Below are positions 39,701 through 51,700 of a stretch of DNA of 64,000 nucleotides, in pieces. Below the pieces are notes generated by a model that was given only the letters and a program-made list of their open reading frames with translations, ran no database searches and was not told the DNA's origin. A program made the translations under genes and the position numbers. The stretch's first letter is position 1; each line of letters starts with the position of its first letter. This DNA is from Eublepharis macularius (taxonomy: Eukaryota > Chordata > Lepidosauria > Squamata > Eublepharidae), in assembly GCF_028583425.1 (NCBI RefSeq), contig NC_072799.1, forward strand, positions 85,732,217 to 85,796,216, written 5' to 3'.

Positions 39701-42700
39701 GCCACGTCATAGGCTTTCATAAACGCTGTATAAGATGTTCTCGCCTCTTCGCCCCGATTCCGCCACCACACTCGCTCTACTCGTCTCAGTTCCTGCTTCA
39801 TCAGACGTAGCTCCTCTGTATACCAGGGAGCCAGTATGACGCGGGGATGGAGAGGGCGACGGGGAGTGATTTCGTCGATGGCTTTTGAGAGTCGGTCATG
39901 CCAGTCCCCCATCAGCTCATCCAACGAACCGCCAGGGAGCATCGGATCCCGCAGGGCATTCTGGAAGCCAATTGGATCCATAAGTCTCCGTGGGTAAGCA
40001 TAAATCTGCTCACCACCCATGCAGGAGGGGGCTGGCACACCCAGATGAGCCCTCAGGACATGGTGGTCCGACCATGGCACTGCTTTAATAGTGTCCAGGT
40101 CAACCTGAATCCCTGCCCCAAAGATCAAATCCAGCGTGTGGCCCGCTTGATGCGTAGGAGCTGAAACAAATTGGGAGAGTCCCAGTGCTGCCATGGAAGG
40201 TCCAGGTCCAAAGCTTGAGAAGAGGCGATGTCATCAACATGGATGTTGAAATCACCCAGGACCAACAGTCTAGGATGATCCAACGCCCACCCTGACACCA
40301 CCTCTAACAAGCTCGACAGGGTAGCTACTGGTGTGCTAGGTGGTTGGTACACCAAGTACATAGCCAAACTCTCCTCAGCATCCCACGCTAGGCCAACACA
40401 ATCAATACTGGGGATCTTTGGAGCAGGGAGAGTCCTGAAGGAGAAAGACTCTCAAATGAGTATTGCCACCCCCGCCCCCAACCATCCGTCCGGGACTGAT
40501 GACGGACCAAAAACCCTGGGGGAGCCAGCTCTTTCAAGGCGACCGTCTCGTCCTCCCTCACCCAGGTCTCGGTCATGCACACCAGGTCCACTCCTTCCGC
40601 TGCAATGAAATCTTGCATTGTTTTGGTCTTATTATTAATGGACCTGGCATTGCACAACATCAGTGCTGGAGAGAGGCTACACTTCCTAGCCCCGCTACCA
40701 GCATGCCTTGGGATGGGACACAAGTTGAAAGGGCACCGAGCCCTACCATGTCTCCGTGACCTGCGTGATTACTGCCTTACACAACAGTGCAATGACAACA
40801 GCTCCCCCAAAGAATGCCATACGAGGGCTTGGCAAATGGTAGTGTCTGACTCTTTGATGCTGAATAGTACAGAAAAAAGAAAACTGTTTCTTAATTTTAA
40901 CAAATACTAGCTTCTCTCTCTCTCTCTGCTTATAGAGAGATTATTTTACGCTGATATTATTGCCCTCTCATCAAGATTATTCCTCTTGCATAAGGTAGTG
41001 ATTCTTCTTGGTACTGGGGTTAGATTTGCTTTTTTTCCTTGGTCTATCTTCTAAATGTGGATGCCACCATGTTCTGTCATTTTCTGATGTAAAGCAAAGC
41101 CTGTTACTTTGGTCTCCCTCTAATAATGTTAAGTCAGCTCCACATTTGGAATCAAGGTTTGGGCTGTGAAAGAGCTGCCTGTTCAGCTTTCAGGGCCCAA
41201 TATAGAGATAATGGTTAGTAATGTGATATTGGTGGAGCCCCTACCACTCCACTAAGCAAAGCTTAGAGCTTTCCTCCAGTGAGAGCCACTTAAAGTTGGT
41301 TGTATGTGGCTAGTATTTGAAATGCACGTGGAGACACCTTAATATGCATTGTGCATAAATGATTGTCATTTGACTAAACACACAGTCCAGTCACATGAAT
41401 ATCATTGGGTGGCTCACCACGCCTAGAGGCATCCACTGCAACTTTTGCTTACCAAAGGCAGGTGTGTGAGTTCATCCCTGTATATGCCATTCACACTGTG
41501 TGAACTGGGTCAGTGATTTCGTCTTTTATAAACACTTCCTGTCACATCATAGAATAACAGCAAGAAGTTCTTACCATCTTCTGATGCTTTTCTCTTGACA
41601 CTCCGTGGTCCTGCATCCATAATGATGTCAGTAACTGTATCTTTTCAGAGACAATAATAAACATTGTGACAAAACTGTCGTGCAAATGCATCTAGAACTA
41701 CACAAATAAATTGTTAGTTCAGGGAAGATTATTTGATGACCTAAGCAGGAAACATTCCAGAACCATTACTTATTTTATGTTTTATTGATAAAGCTAAAAG
41801 GAAAATAATACCTCTTTGTTCATTATATCATTATATCACACATTATATCATTATATCACATGCTAATTTCAAAATAGAGGCATATTACTTCCAAAGGGAG
41901 ACCATTTTAATAAGGAGGGGAAGTGTTGTCAAGTCATAGCTGACTTATGGAGACCCCTAGGGTGGGGGGTTCTTGGCAAGAAACTATCAGAGGTGATTTG
42001 CCATTGCCTGCCTCTGCAACCCTGGTCTTGGTTGGAGGTTTCCCATCCAAGTACTAGCCAAGGTTGACCCTGCTTAAATTCCAGGATCTGACAAGATCAG
42101 GCTGGCCTGGGCTATCTGGGTCAGGGCATGTTAATAAGTGTCCACTCATAACACTCCTGATATTTCCCTTGGGATCTATACATTCTCTTGCTCTGCTATG
42201 CCTTCGGTGATTCACAACTTTTGGTTGGTCTTGGTCAGCAAGCCGCCAGTTCTGACTGCCACCAGTCACGCCTGCCTCCTCAGTCCTGCAACATGCACAG
42301 AATTTTGGATGGACTTTCAGTTTGCGCCAAGCTAGAAGCTACGAGAAAATGAAAATACCCCCCTCCCATGAATGTATTACATATCCCAGAAAAGGGGAGA
42401 GTGGTTTCTGCCACCGACAACCTGACATAAAGTAAGAGACCCCAAGATTTCTACAATGAATACAGAACTTGTAGAAAGAGTCAGTAGGAAGGCAGTATTG
42501 CAGCAGGTGGCTACCAGAAACACAGATGGGTGCTGTTGGTAACCTAGCCAGTTGCAGTGGTAGAAAGCCGCACTTACAGAACTGTCCTGTAGCATTTTAC
42601 CATACATCCCATCTCATTGCCTCAAAGTCAGTTTTGCCTCATGCAGTTTTATTTTGATTAATTTTAATATATTTAGGGATGTTCAGGGGTCATTTTGTAG

Positions 42701-45700
42701 AAAAAGAGCTGCAGGAACTCATTAGCATAACTCATTAGTGCAACTCATTTACATACGCCATGTCCTTTGACAATGCCAGAAGTGTGTCATTAGCATAACT
42801 GATTTGCATATGCCCCACCCCCTGACATCACCTATCCTGATTGTTTTGGACCCAATCCTGGCCATTCAGGGCCAAAATTGGGCCCAAAATGGCAAAAAGG
42901 GGCTGAAAATGACCCAAAATAGGCCCCAAATGGTCAGGATTGGGCCGCTGCTGAGCGGGAGAGTGATCCAGCACCTGTCAGAGGCCCAATCCTGGCCGTT
43001 TTGGGATTGATCGTGGCTGTTTTGGGTCTGATCCTGGCCATTTTGGGCCCAAATTGGGTGAAACGGGCCCAAAATGGCCAAAAATCAGGTGGGCGGGGCC
43101 ACCTGACATGTGACCTTTTTGGAGAACTACTGGAACTGTGTTCCTGTGCGTTCCCCCTCAAAATGAGCCCTGGGGATGTTACACAATATTCCTTGTAACT
43201 TAACCATAGTTATTCATTCTGTTTCTACGACTAACTGTAAGAGTTCCTACTTAATCCAAGATGCGTGGAGAACAGAGATTGCGATTAAGCCTAATTGCTG
43301 TTACTATCAATGTCAATGTAGACCTAATAAATTAGAATTGGTGGGGAATTATTGCTCTAAAAGGGAGAGCAAGGGGAGGGGAGCACGTGATTCTTAATTT
43401 GTTAACTGATTTAAGAGTTGCATTAGCAGCACTTGTTATTGTGTTGATTTGTTCTGATTTCTGTTGGGATATGGTGTGCTGGTTATTGCACCTACAAGAT
43501 TTTGAAGCATTTATCTGGTTTTCTCTCCCTACATTAGCACTTGATACTCTAAATTATTGTTGAAGAGATTCGTGGATTCTAATGGATAATTAGTTTTCCC
43601 TTTTGAGCAGGTGTGCATACCTAAGGGTTGGCTTCTCAAAATGCAGTCAATTTCATTGTAAAATCTCATCCTTTTCTTGGCATTTCCAAGCTGATTGTTT
43701 TCTTTTTGTAGTGCCCGGTATTCATATTTTAAGTTCTTGTATTTTGTCCGGCACTGTTTCCAGTCTCTGTCTATTCCAACTTTCATTAATCTTCTGGCAA
43801 TCTCTTCAAATATTTCCTTATTTCTTGTTGCTCCTTCAAGCGTTTGCTGGATTTCCTCATCCGACCATATATTTATCAAAGCTCTGACTTCGTTATCACA
43901 CCAGTGTTTTCCTACTCCTGCATCATTTACTGTGATAACCCGAAAATGATTCTGTGCTTCATCCAGGGACATTCGATTGTCTGCAAATACAAAACAAAGA
44001 AATAGAAAAATCCAGATGAACATTGAGGAATTAAATATTTAGACTATTTTGTTGTAAAATTAGAGGGGAATTTAATACAGTTTTGATTTTAGGCCAACAG
44101 CAGAAATTGCTGACTTGACTAGGAATCAAGCGGAAATGTGGGTGTGTGTCCTGTTTTTACCCACAAGCATGACACTGAAGTATGTCCTTTCATGTAACTC
44201 GGGGTGGGGGAGAGCGGCTTTCTGCATTGTTTGTCCATCCCCTGTGCACCCTGTGCAGCACTCAGACATTGTCGTAGGAGGTTCTACTGACCTGCTTACC
44301 TCTGTGTAGTGTACACTGTCTTTACAGCCCTAGTAGGAGGAGTGGAGGATCCAGTTTAGGCGCGTCTTAAGGCAGAGTACCTGTAAAAGTCCTGAGCACA
44401 GCAGTGTTGACAGTATGCTATAATTTTCTCATTCTTGGCTTTTCTGTGTAAAATGCTCTTCTTTTAACCTTCCTATCATAGTCTAAGTGCAAGAGATCCA
44501 GGATCCAAGTATCCTAGCCAGGGATTATATAGATTTTGGAAGAGCTATGATAAGCTCCAGACTTAATCAGTATTATGGTCTGCTCCATGACTGTGTAGGT
44601 GTGATGGGAGGCAGACGAGAGGGGTGTGGTTTTTTCACTCTCATTGTGTTCACTGGGAATGTTTATATTTATTTATCTGTGTAACATTATACAAACATCG
44701 AGATATAGGCTGAGGCAGTTTAGATACAAGCTAAGCTCTGCATCTGCCATAGCGCAAGATATTTCTGGTCTCTGTGTAGGGTTGCCAGTCCCCTGCTGGG
44801 GGTGGGGGATCCCCTGCTACCCCCGCTTACCTGCCCAGCAGGTGAAAAGGTGGGGGGATGCATCTCTTGGGGCACACTCTTGGGCAGTGCAGCACACTCC
44901 CACGATCCGCAGTGGGCTGATTTGTGCCTCAATTGGGCCTGCTCGGGGCCTAAATTGGCTAACTGTGAAGTGCAGCAGCTCACCAGGATCCACCTGGCAG
45001 TGCTCCCATGCTCCACAGTGGGCTGAACTGAGCCCGTGTGGGGCTGAAATTGGCCCTCTGCGAAGCGCAGGAGTACTCCAGGGCCCATCGCGCTGCCCCA
45101 GCAGCACTCCTGTGCTCAACAGTGGGCCGATTTCAGCCCCAAATGGGCCAAAGTTGGCCCACTGCAGAGCATGGGAGCACTCCAAGGGGCAGCATGAGGC
45201 CTGTGCCATGACATCACTTCCTGAAGTGACGTAGTTGTGCAGTCTGAGAAGAAATCTAAGAAGGTGAGTACCAGGTCTCCCGCCTCCCGCCCGGAGGGTA
45301 AGGGAACCTGGCAACCCTATCTTTATGCCAGTGCAGTTGCACCATTGCTGGGTTTATGCCAGTATAGCATCAGCAGGGTGCTGTGGTGCCAGCATTTCTC
45401 TGACTTATGCCAGCACACGGCTTCGTTGCTATCCTAAGCAATTCGCAAGATGGTTTTAGGATTGTACCTTAAATGTGCTAGAAATTTCAGTCAGACTGAA
45501 AATGTATAGAGTAAAAAATTAGAATGAAGTTTTATGTGTTTACTATTATCATAGCTGAGTGTATCTCAGGACAATACTAACAGCCAAGGGATCTGGAATA
45601 CTAAATTTATACTAAAATTACAGATTGTGCGTTGGAAACATTATTCAAACTGTATTCATGCTATATTAATATTTGTTTCATATGTATAATTGAAACAGGT

Positions 45701-48700
45701 AAGGAAACAGTTACATCAGAGGGAAAAAGGAGAATACAAGCAGGAAATGAATTATATAAACAAATTAGAAGTAAGTAACAAGAAAGGGAGGAAAGGCAAG
45801 GAATTACCCTATATGTTTTGAAATTCCTCTTTATTGTTTTGTTTGGAACAGGCTGCAGGAATTAACTAGTTTCTGACTCAGTGCTCAGTTTGGGAGGTGT
45901 GTTGCTTTCCAGTGCCGCGTTACAATACCTTTTGCTACTCAGGAGCCAAGTAAGTTGGCATTTCTGCAGGCTTGTATCCAAGAATAAATTGTAAGATTGT
46001 AAAAGTGTCAGAAGAACCATATTGGTTCTCATCATGACTTCTTTAAAAAAAAAAATCTGCCTTGATGGGATGATGCTAGAGGAGATGTGACAAAGTCGGC
46101 TGGTGGGGAGTTGTGTCTCCTGTAGTTGTCACTTCTGTCAATACTGTAAGGAAATTATCCAGGACCAATTAAATACTCTTGCTGTAGTAAAATTGCAGTG
46201 CTGTATTCAGTGATCACTTTGGATATTCTCCCTTGTCAGGAGGAACATGAAAATAAATGTTCAGCGCTGTTAGTGTCTTGACATGAAAACCCCATCAGAG
46301 GTTGCCGTAAGTCAGCTAAGATTTGAGGGCAGAGTTTTGCCCTGACCTGGATAGCCCAGGAGGGCCTGATCTCATCAGCTCTCAGAAGCTAAGCAGGGCC
46401 AGCCTTAGTTAGTAATTGGATGGGAGACCTCCAACAAAGACGAGGGTTGCAGAGGCAGGCAACAGCAAACCACCTCTGTTAGCCTCTTGACATGAAAAAC
46501 CCATCAGGTCGCAGAGGCAACCCTGGTCTTCTAATTAATAGAATGAACAGCACATCCATTCTATTAATTAATTAATTTGTGTCTATACAGCTGTGGACTC
46601 TCCCTTTTTAATATTCAGCCTTTTGAGAATAGAAACGACGTAGCTGTATAGAATTTGGGCAGGAATAAATAAAAATAATACTTTGTTAAGGTATGAACTT
46701 CTGGAATAATGGACTTGCATTCTACAATTTTATAAACAAGCAAACAGGAGAAATTGCTAAAGTTTTCATAGACATCCTACACATTTTGGAGATGTAGCTT
46801 TTCTACCAAACAATGTATCTCCTATATCAAGTTCTCCCTTAAGCTGCCATAAACTTAGCTTGTGAGATGATGTCAACTTGTCACATATTTTTCCCTCCAC
46901 TAGCTAATGAATGATATGCCCTGACTTGGAAATGGCAAACCACCCCTGTTAGTCTCTTGCCATGAAAACCCCACCAGGGGTCGCTATAAGTCAGCTATGA
47001 CCTGAGGGTGGGATTTTGCCCCGACTTGGATAGACCAGGAGAGCCTGATCTCATCAGCTCTTGGAACTAAGCAGGGCTGGCCTTGGTTAGTAATTGGATG
47101 GGAGACCTCCAACGAAGGCCAGGGTTGCTGAGTCAGGCAATGGCCAACCACCTCTGTTAGTCTCTTGCCATGAAAACCCCACCAGGGGTCGCTATAAGTC
47201 AGCTATGACCTGAGGGTGGGATTTTGCCCCGACTTGGATAGACCAGGAGAGCCTGATCTCATCAGCTCTTGGAACTAAGCAGGGCTGGCCTTGGTTAGTA
47301 ATTGGATGGGAGACCTCCAACGAAGGCCAGGGTTGCTGAGTCAGGCAATGGCCAACCACCTCTGTTAGTCTCTTGCCATGAAAACCGCACCAGGGGTCGT
47401 CATGAGGCACTCTCCACTACTACCAGAAATGTTTAAACCAGAATTCATAAAGGGTGGGACATCCCGTTTTGCCACCACCCATCAGATGCAAAGACTCGAT
47501 TACTTGCCTGCTCCATTTATCTTTTTACATATTGAAAAACCAGATGCATCCTCCGAAGTTGTGCTGATGGAATCCTCGTCTGTAAAAGAAGAGAGATTCC
47601 CCCCCCCCCCATTAAAATATTACTTAGTGAATTCTCCTAGTCAGATCCATCCTGTAGATCCTGGGAAGCCTTCTTCCCTCCCTTGTAGTCCTTCTACTTG
47701 CAATTTTGTAAAATAACCTCAGTATTTATGACTAGGGAGTTTTTGTTTCCTTGTAACATGACATGCTTTCATTACTAATTTTCACTGCACCTTTGAAGAT
47801 CAAGAAGTACCACTATTGATAATCTAGTTTGAATCCAACCTAAATTTATAGCACATAATATGTCACCTGATCCTGTGCATGTTTACTTGGAAGTAAATGC
47901 TTTTAGGATTAATGGAACTGGTTGCCAGGCACATCAAATATGAAGTTCTATTATGTATAGAATTATAGCCTTGACTTGCCTAAAAGCTACTTCAGATAGG
48001 CAAGGATGCAGAGGAGTTAGCCGTGTTAGTCTGTAGTTGCAAAATAGTAAAGAGTCCAGTAGCACCTTTAAGACTAACCAACTTTATTGTAGCATAAGCT
48101 TTCGAGAGCCACAGCTCTTCTTGTCAGATGCATGCATCCGACAAAGAGAGCTGTGGTTTTCAAAAGCTTATGCTACAATAAATTTGGTCAAATAGGCAAT
48201 TACCTTTCCTGTTCGAATTTTGTTCCTGTCATTGCTAATTATATCAATATCACATGATTTTGTACTGATAATCCAGTTGTGTGAACTCTTTTTTGGTGGG
48301 AACTTGTATGAGAGCATATCTCTCCCCATATGTTCCCCAGAGGATGCTCCAATAAGCTGATAAAACCTTGCTGGTGGTTCCTGGCTCCAGGGAGGCTTGC
48401 CTGGCCTTGATCAGAACCAGGGCCTTTTCGGTCATGGCACCAACCTGGTGGAATTCTCTGTCTGTTGAGACCTGGTCCAACAAGACAGACCTGGGCCTGC
48501 AAGACAGGGATGTTCTGCCAGGCATGTGGTTGAGGCTGGGCCATGGATGAGCCTTCCTGCCGGCCACCTGGGGAAGGTGAATGTAGCCCCGTCCCATTTT
48601 TTCTTTCTCCGTCCGCTGGACCATTGCTATTCCTCACCTCCCACCCACAGGAATGTTTATTGGGGCTGGGTAATATGGGCTGCCGCTTAGAGCTGTTTTT

Positions 48701-51700
48701 CACTATTGAATTGTAATTTTTTTGGCTTTAAATGGAAATTTTAAATGTAGATCTAGATGGTGTGGTTATCCGCTCTGAGCCCGCTTGCAGGGAGAATGGA
48801 CTATAAGTTAAGTTAAATATATTATTATTATACATATTATTGCATATTATATTATTACTGCATATTGTATTTTTTATTGTTATTATACTGCAATATATAT
48901 AATTATTATTATATTGCAATATATTGCATATTAGTCTGTAACAGTAAACTGGCCGAGTGCCATGCACACAAGAGCAGCAAACCTGGGCCGCCTGCATACC
49001 AAGTAGCTGTCCGTGTACTTGAAAGACTCCCCTGGTACATTAACAAAAGGGTGTGTGTCTTTTTTTAAAAAACTGGCCTGATGAAAATTATTTAGAACAG
49101 ATAGGATGTTGTGGACTCCTGAGGGTGGGGGGTGGATTGGCCTGGTCAAGTCCCTGAGAGCTTAGAGAATCCTAGAAGGGAAGATTTTGAAGTCTGTATT
49201 GGGATGTCCAAATGAGCTCTAAAATATTTTTCAGCCCAAGAAGCCTCCTGCCCCCCCCCCCTTTTAAAAATGCAACAAGTTACTTCTTGGGAACAAGATT
49301 TGCTGAATGTCTGAAAGGGAAGAAACAGTAACATAATATCAGAAGGTCAAGGCACATACGTCATTTTGGTTGCTCTTGGGGGGGAACTGCATTGCCGTTT
49401 CCACTTAACACTGGCTGTCAAAATGTGCCCTGGGATCCCTAGGAGGAGGCCCCCCCCCCCGCCCATAAAATCAGTACAGGCAGGCAGGTTCCCCTGAAAG
49501 ACAGCTTGCCTGCCGCTACCACTCCTCCTACGTTATGTACAGCCTTGGGGAATCTGTGTGTGTCATGTTCCAGAGTACACTTCTGTTCCAGCAAGTGACC
49601 ATATGGCTGAACGACAGGCCTGACCCTCTGAGAACTGAATAAGCCCCACAGAACTTGTGTGCCTGCCTGCAGTATACAGTTGTCCCGTGGAAGATTCTCA
49701 GACATTTCTAGGCAGACAACTCAGCATATAAAGTTTGAAAAACACTAACTGGAGAGCAAGTGACATGTACGGAAAGGCAAACCACATAGCTTTAAGCAGT
49801 GGCCAATTAGTTTAATGGGTCCGAGCATAGCAAGCACAATTACTCGCCTCTTGTGCCAGTTGCTTTGGCTGCAAATGCAGTGTACTGCTGTTAATTTTTA
49901 AGGTCCCGAATGGACTTGGATCCAAGGTATTTGTTGAACTGCTTCCACCAGTACATGCAAGTTTGCGCTTCAGGGTCAGCCAAGGAAGCTTTGTTGCGTA
50001 AATGCTCTTCTGGTGAGTGGGAACCTGTTAGAGAGCTTGCTCTGAAACCCTCCCAGCTCTTCGGAACTCTGTCCCCCCTGGATGGCAGTCAGTTCCTTCC
50101 CTAGAGTCCTTCCAGCATCAGCTGGAAACATCTTTAGCCCAGAAGGCCTTTTTTAGCTGATTCTTTCCCGTGTTTGTACAGAAATGGCTGCTGTTTACTT
50201 AACTGTTTTGTATGGATTATAATACTGTTCCACATTATTATCGATCAGTATTATTGTGTGTGTAAAAATGGCATCAAGTCACAGCTGACATATGGTGATC
50301 CTCTAGGGTTTTTAAGGCCAAGAGATGAACAAATACTATTACCTGCTTCTGGGGAGCAGCTCTGGACTCCCTTTGTGGTCTCCCATCCAAGTACTGAACA
50401 TGGCTGACCCAGCTTAACTTCTGAAATCAGGCTAGCCTGGGCCATCCAAGTCAGAAAATGTATTATTTTTAAATATTATTATTGAGTGTTTTTAAATAGA
50501 AATATGGAGTATACATTTTATATATTTAGTTAGTACATTTATGCTGCCCCTCCAAGGAGCACAGGGCACCATAATCTCTCCCTTCTGCATTTTATGCTCA
50601 CAGCAACCCTGTGAGGTAGGTTAAAAAGTGACTGGCTCAAAGCCCTTCAGTGAGTTTTTTGGCTGGTAGGGGTTTGAACCTGAGTCTCCAGAGATCCTGG
50701 TCCAGCGTTTTAACCACTATACCAGACTAGCTGTCTTATCTAATAAATAAATAAAACTCACATCTGGAAACCAGTGATGCAGTATGGAAAATTTTCTGAA
50801 ATGGAAATGTTTTCTGATGCTGTGTTTTTCATGGACAATTTTCTGACCTATATATGTAAATATAGTCTTTCTCTGGGGTTCTTAAGGCTGTTATACTGCA
50901 GATCTATCATGTTAAATATGGGATATGAAGCATAGGCAAACCACTACAGTGTTTGTACATGGTCAGGTTTGTACATGGTCTATAGGCCTTCTTTTGCTAA
51001 CATTATCCACATTTTACTAAAATGTTTTAAGTACTTAAGTTATTTATTTAAATATTTAAATTATTTTTATTTTAGTTGGAAACTCTTCTTACTCATTTTT
51101 TTCCTGAAAATTCACATCACTGCTGGATACCCATAGGGTGGAAAGCTGCTGAAGAGGGTGATACAGAGTTGCGGTACGGAACAATTTGAACACACACACA
51201 AACAAACAAAATTAAAGTCTCCTGAAGCTGTTTTTATTTTTTTTTTAAACTGTTGGGACTGTGTTACGTATTTGAGGCTTGCCCATTAGGGGAAGAAATG
51301 TCAGTTTTAGGATTCAGTAGCTAGGTAAGGATACAACACAGGCCTTTTTTCAGCTGGAACGTGGTGGAACGGAGTTCTGGCACCTCTTGAAAATGGTCAC
51401 ATGGCCGGTGGCCCCGCCCCCTGATCACCAGACAGAGGGGAGTTTAGATTGCCCTCCGTGCCGGAGCGGCGTGGAGGGCAATCTAAACTCCCCTCTATCT
51501 GGAGATCAGGGGGTGGGGCCACCGGCCATGTGACCATTTTCGCCAAGGGCGATTTATACTTTTAAAACTCCCCCTTGTTCCAGCTGACCCAAAAGGACAT
51601 CACTGTGCGATCCTGAGTTCCACCACTGAGTTCTACCACCTCTTTTCCCAGAAAAAAAGCCTTGATACTACATAACACAGAAGACTGGTTGATTGTCTTG

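Noticed and set aside
46330-47400. 5S rRNA genes
   Set aside because: Only the internal-promoter part of 5S is matched, and it is fused to a SINE tail repeated elsewhere in the window.
48815-48935. AT-rich tract as a possible replication origin or matrix site
   Set aside because: It follows directly on a LINE tail and is explained by simple-repeat expansion.
49910-50104. 64-codon open frame starting MDLDPRYLLN
   Set aside because: It is the wrong frame of a decayed LINE 3' end; the neighbouring frame carries the L2/CR1-like pattern.
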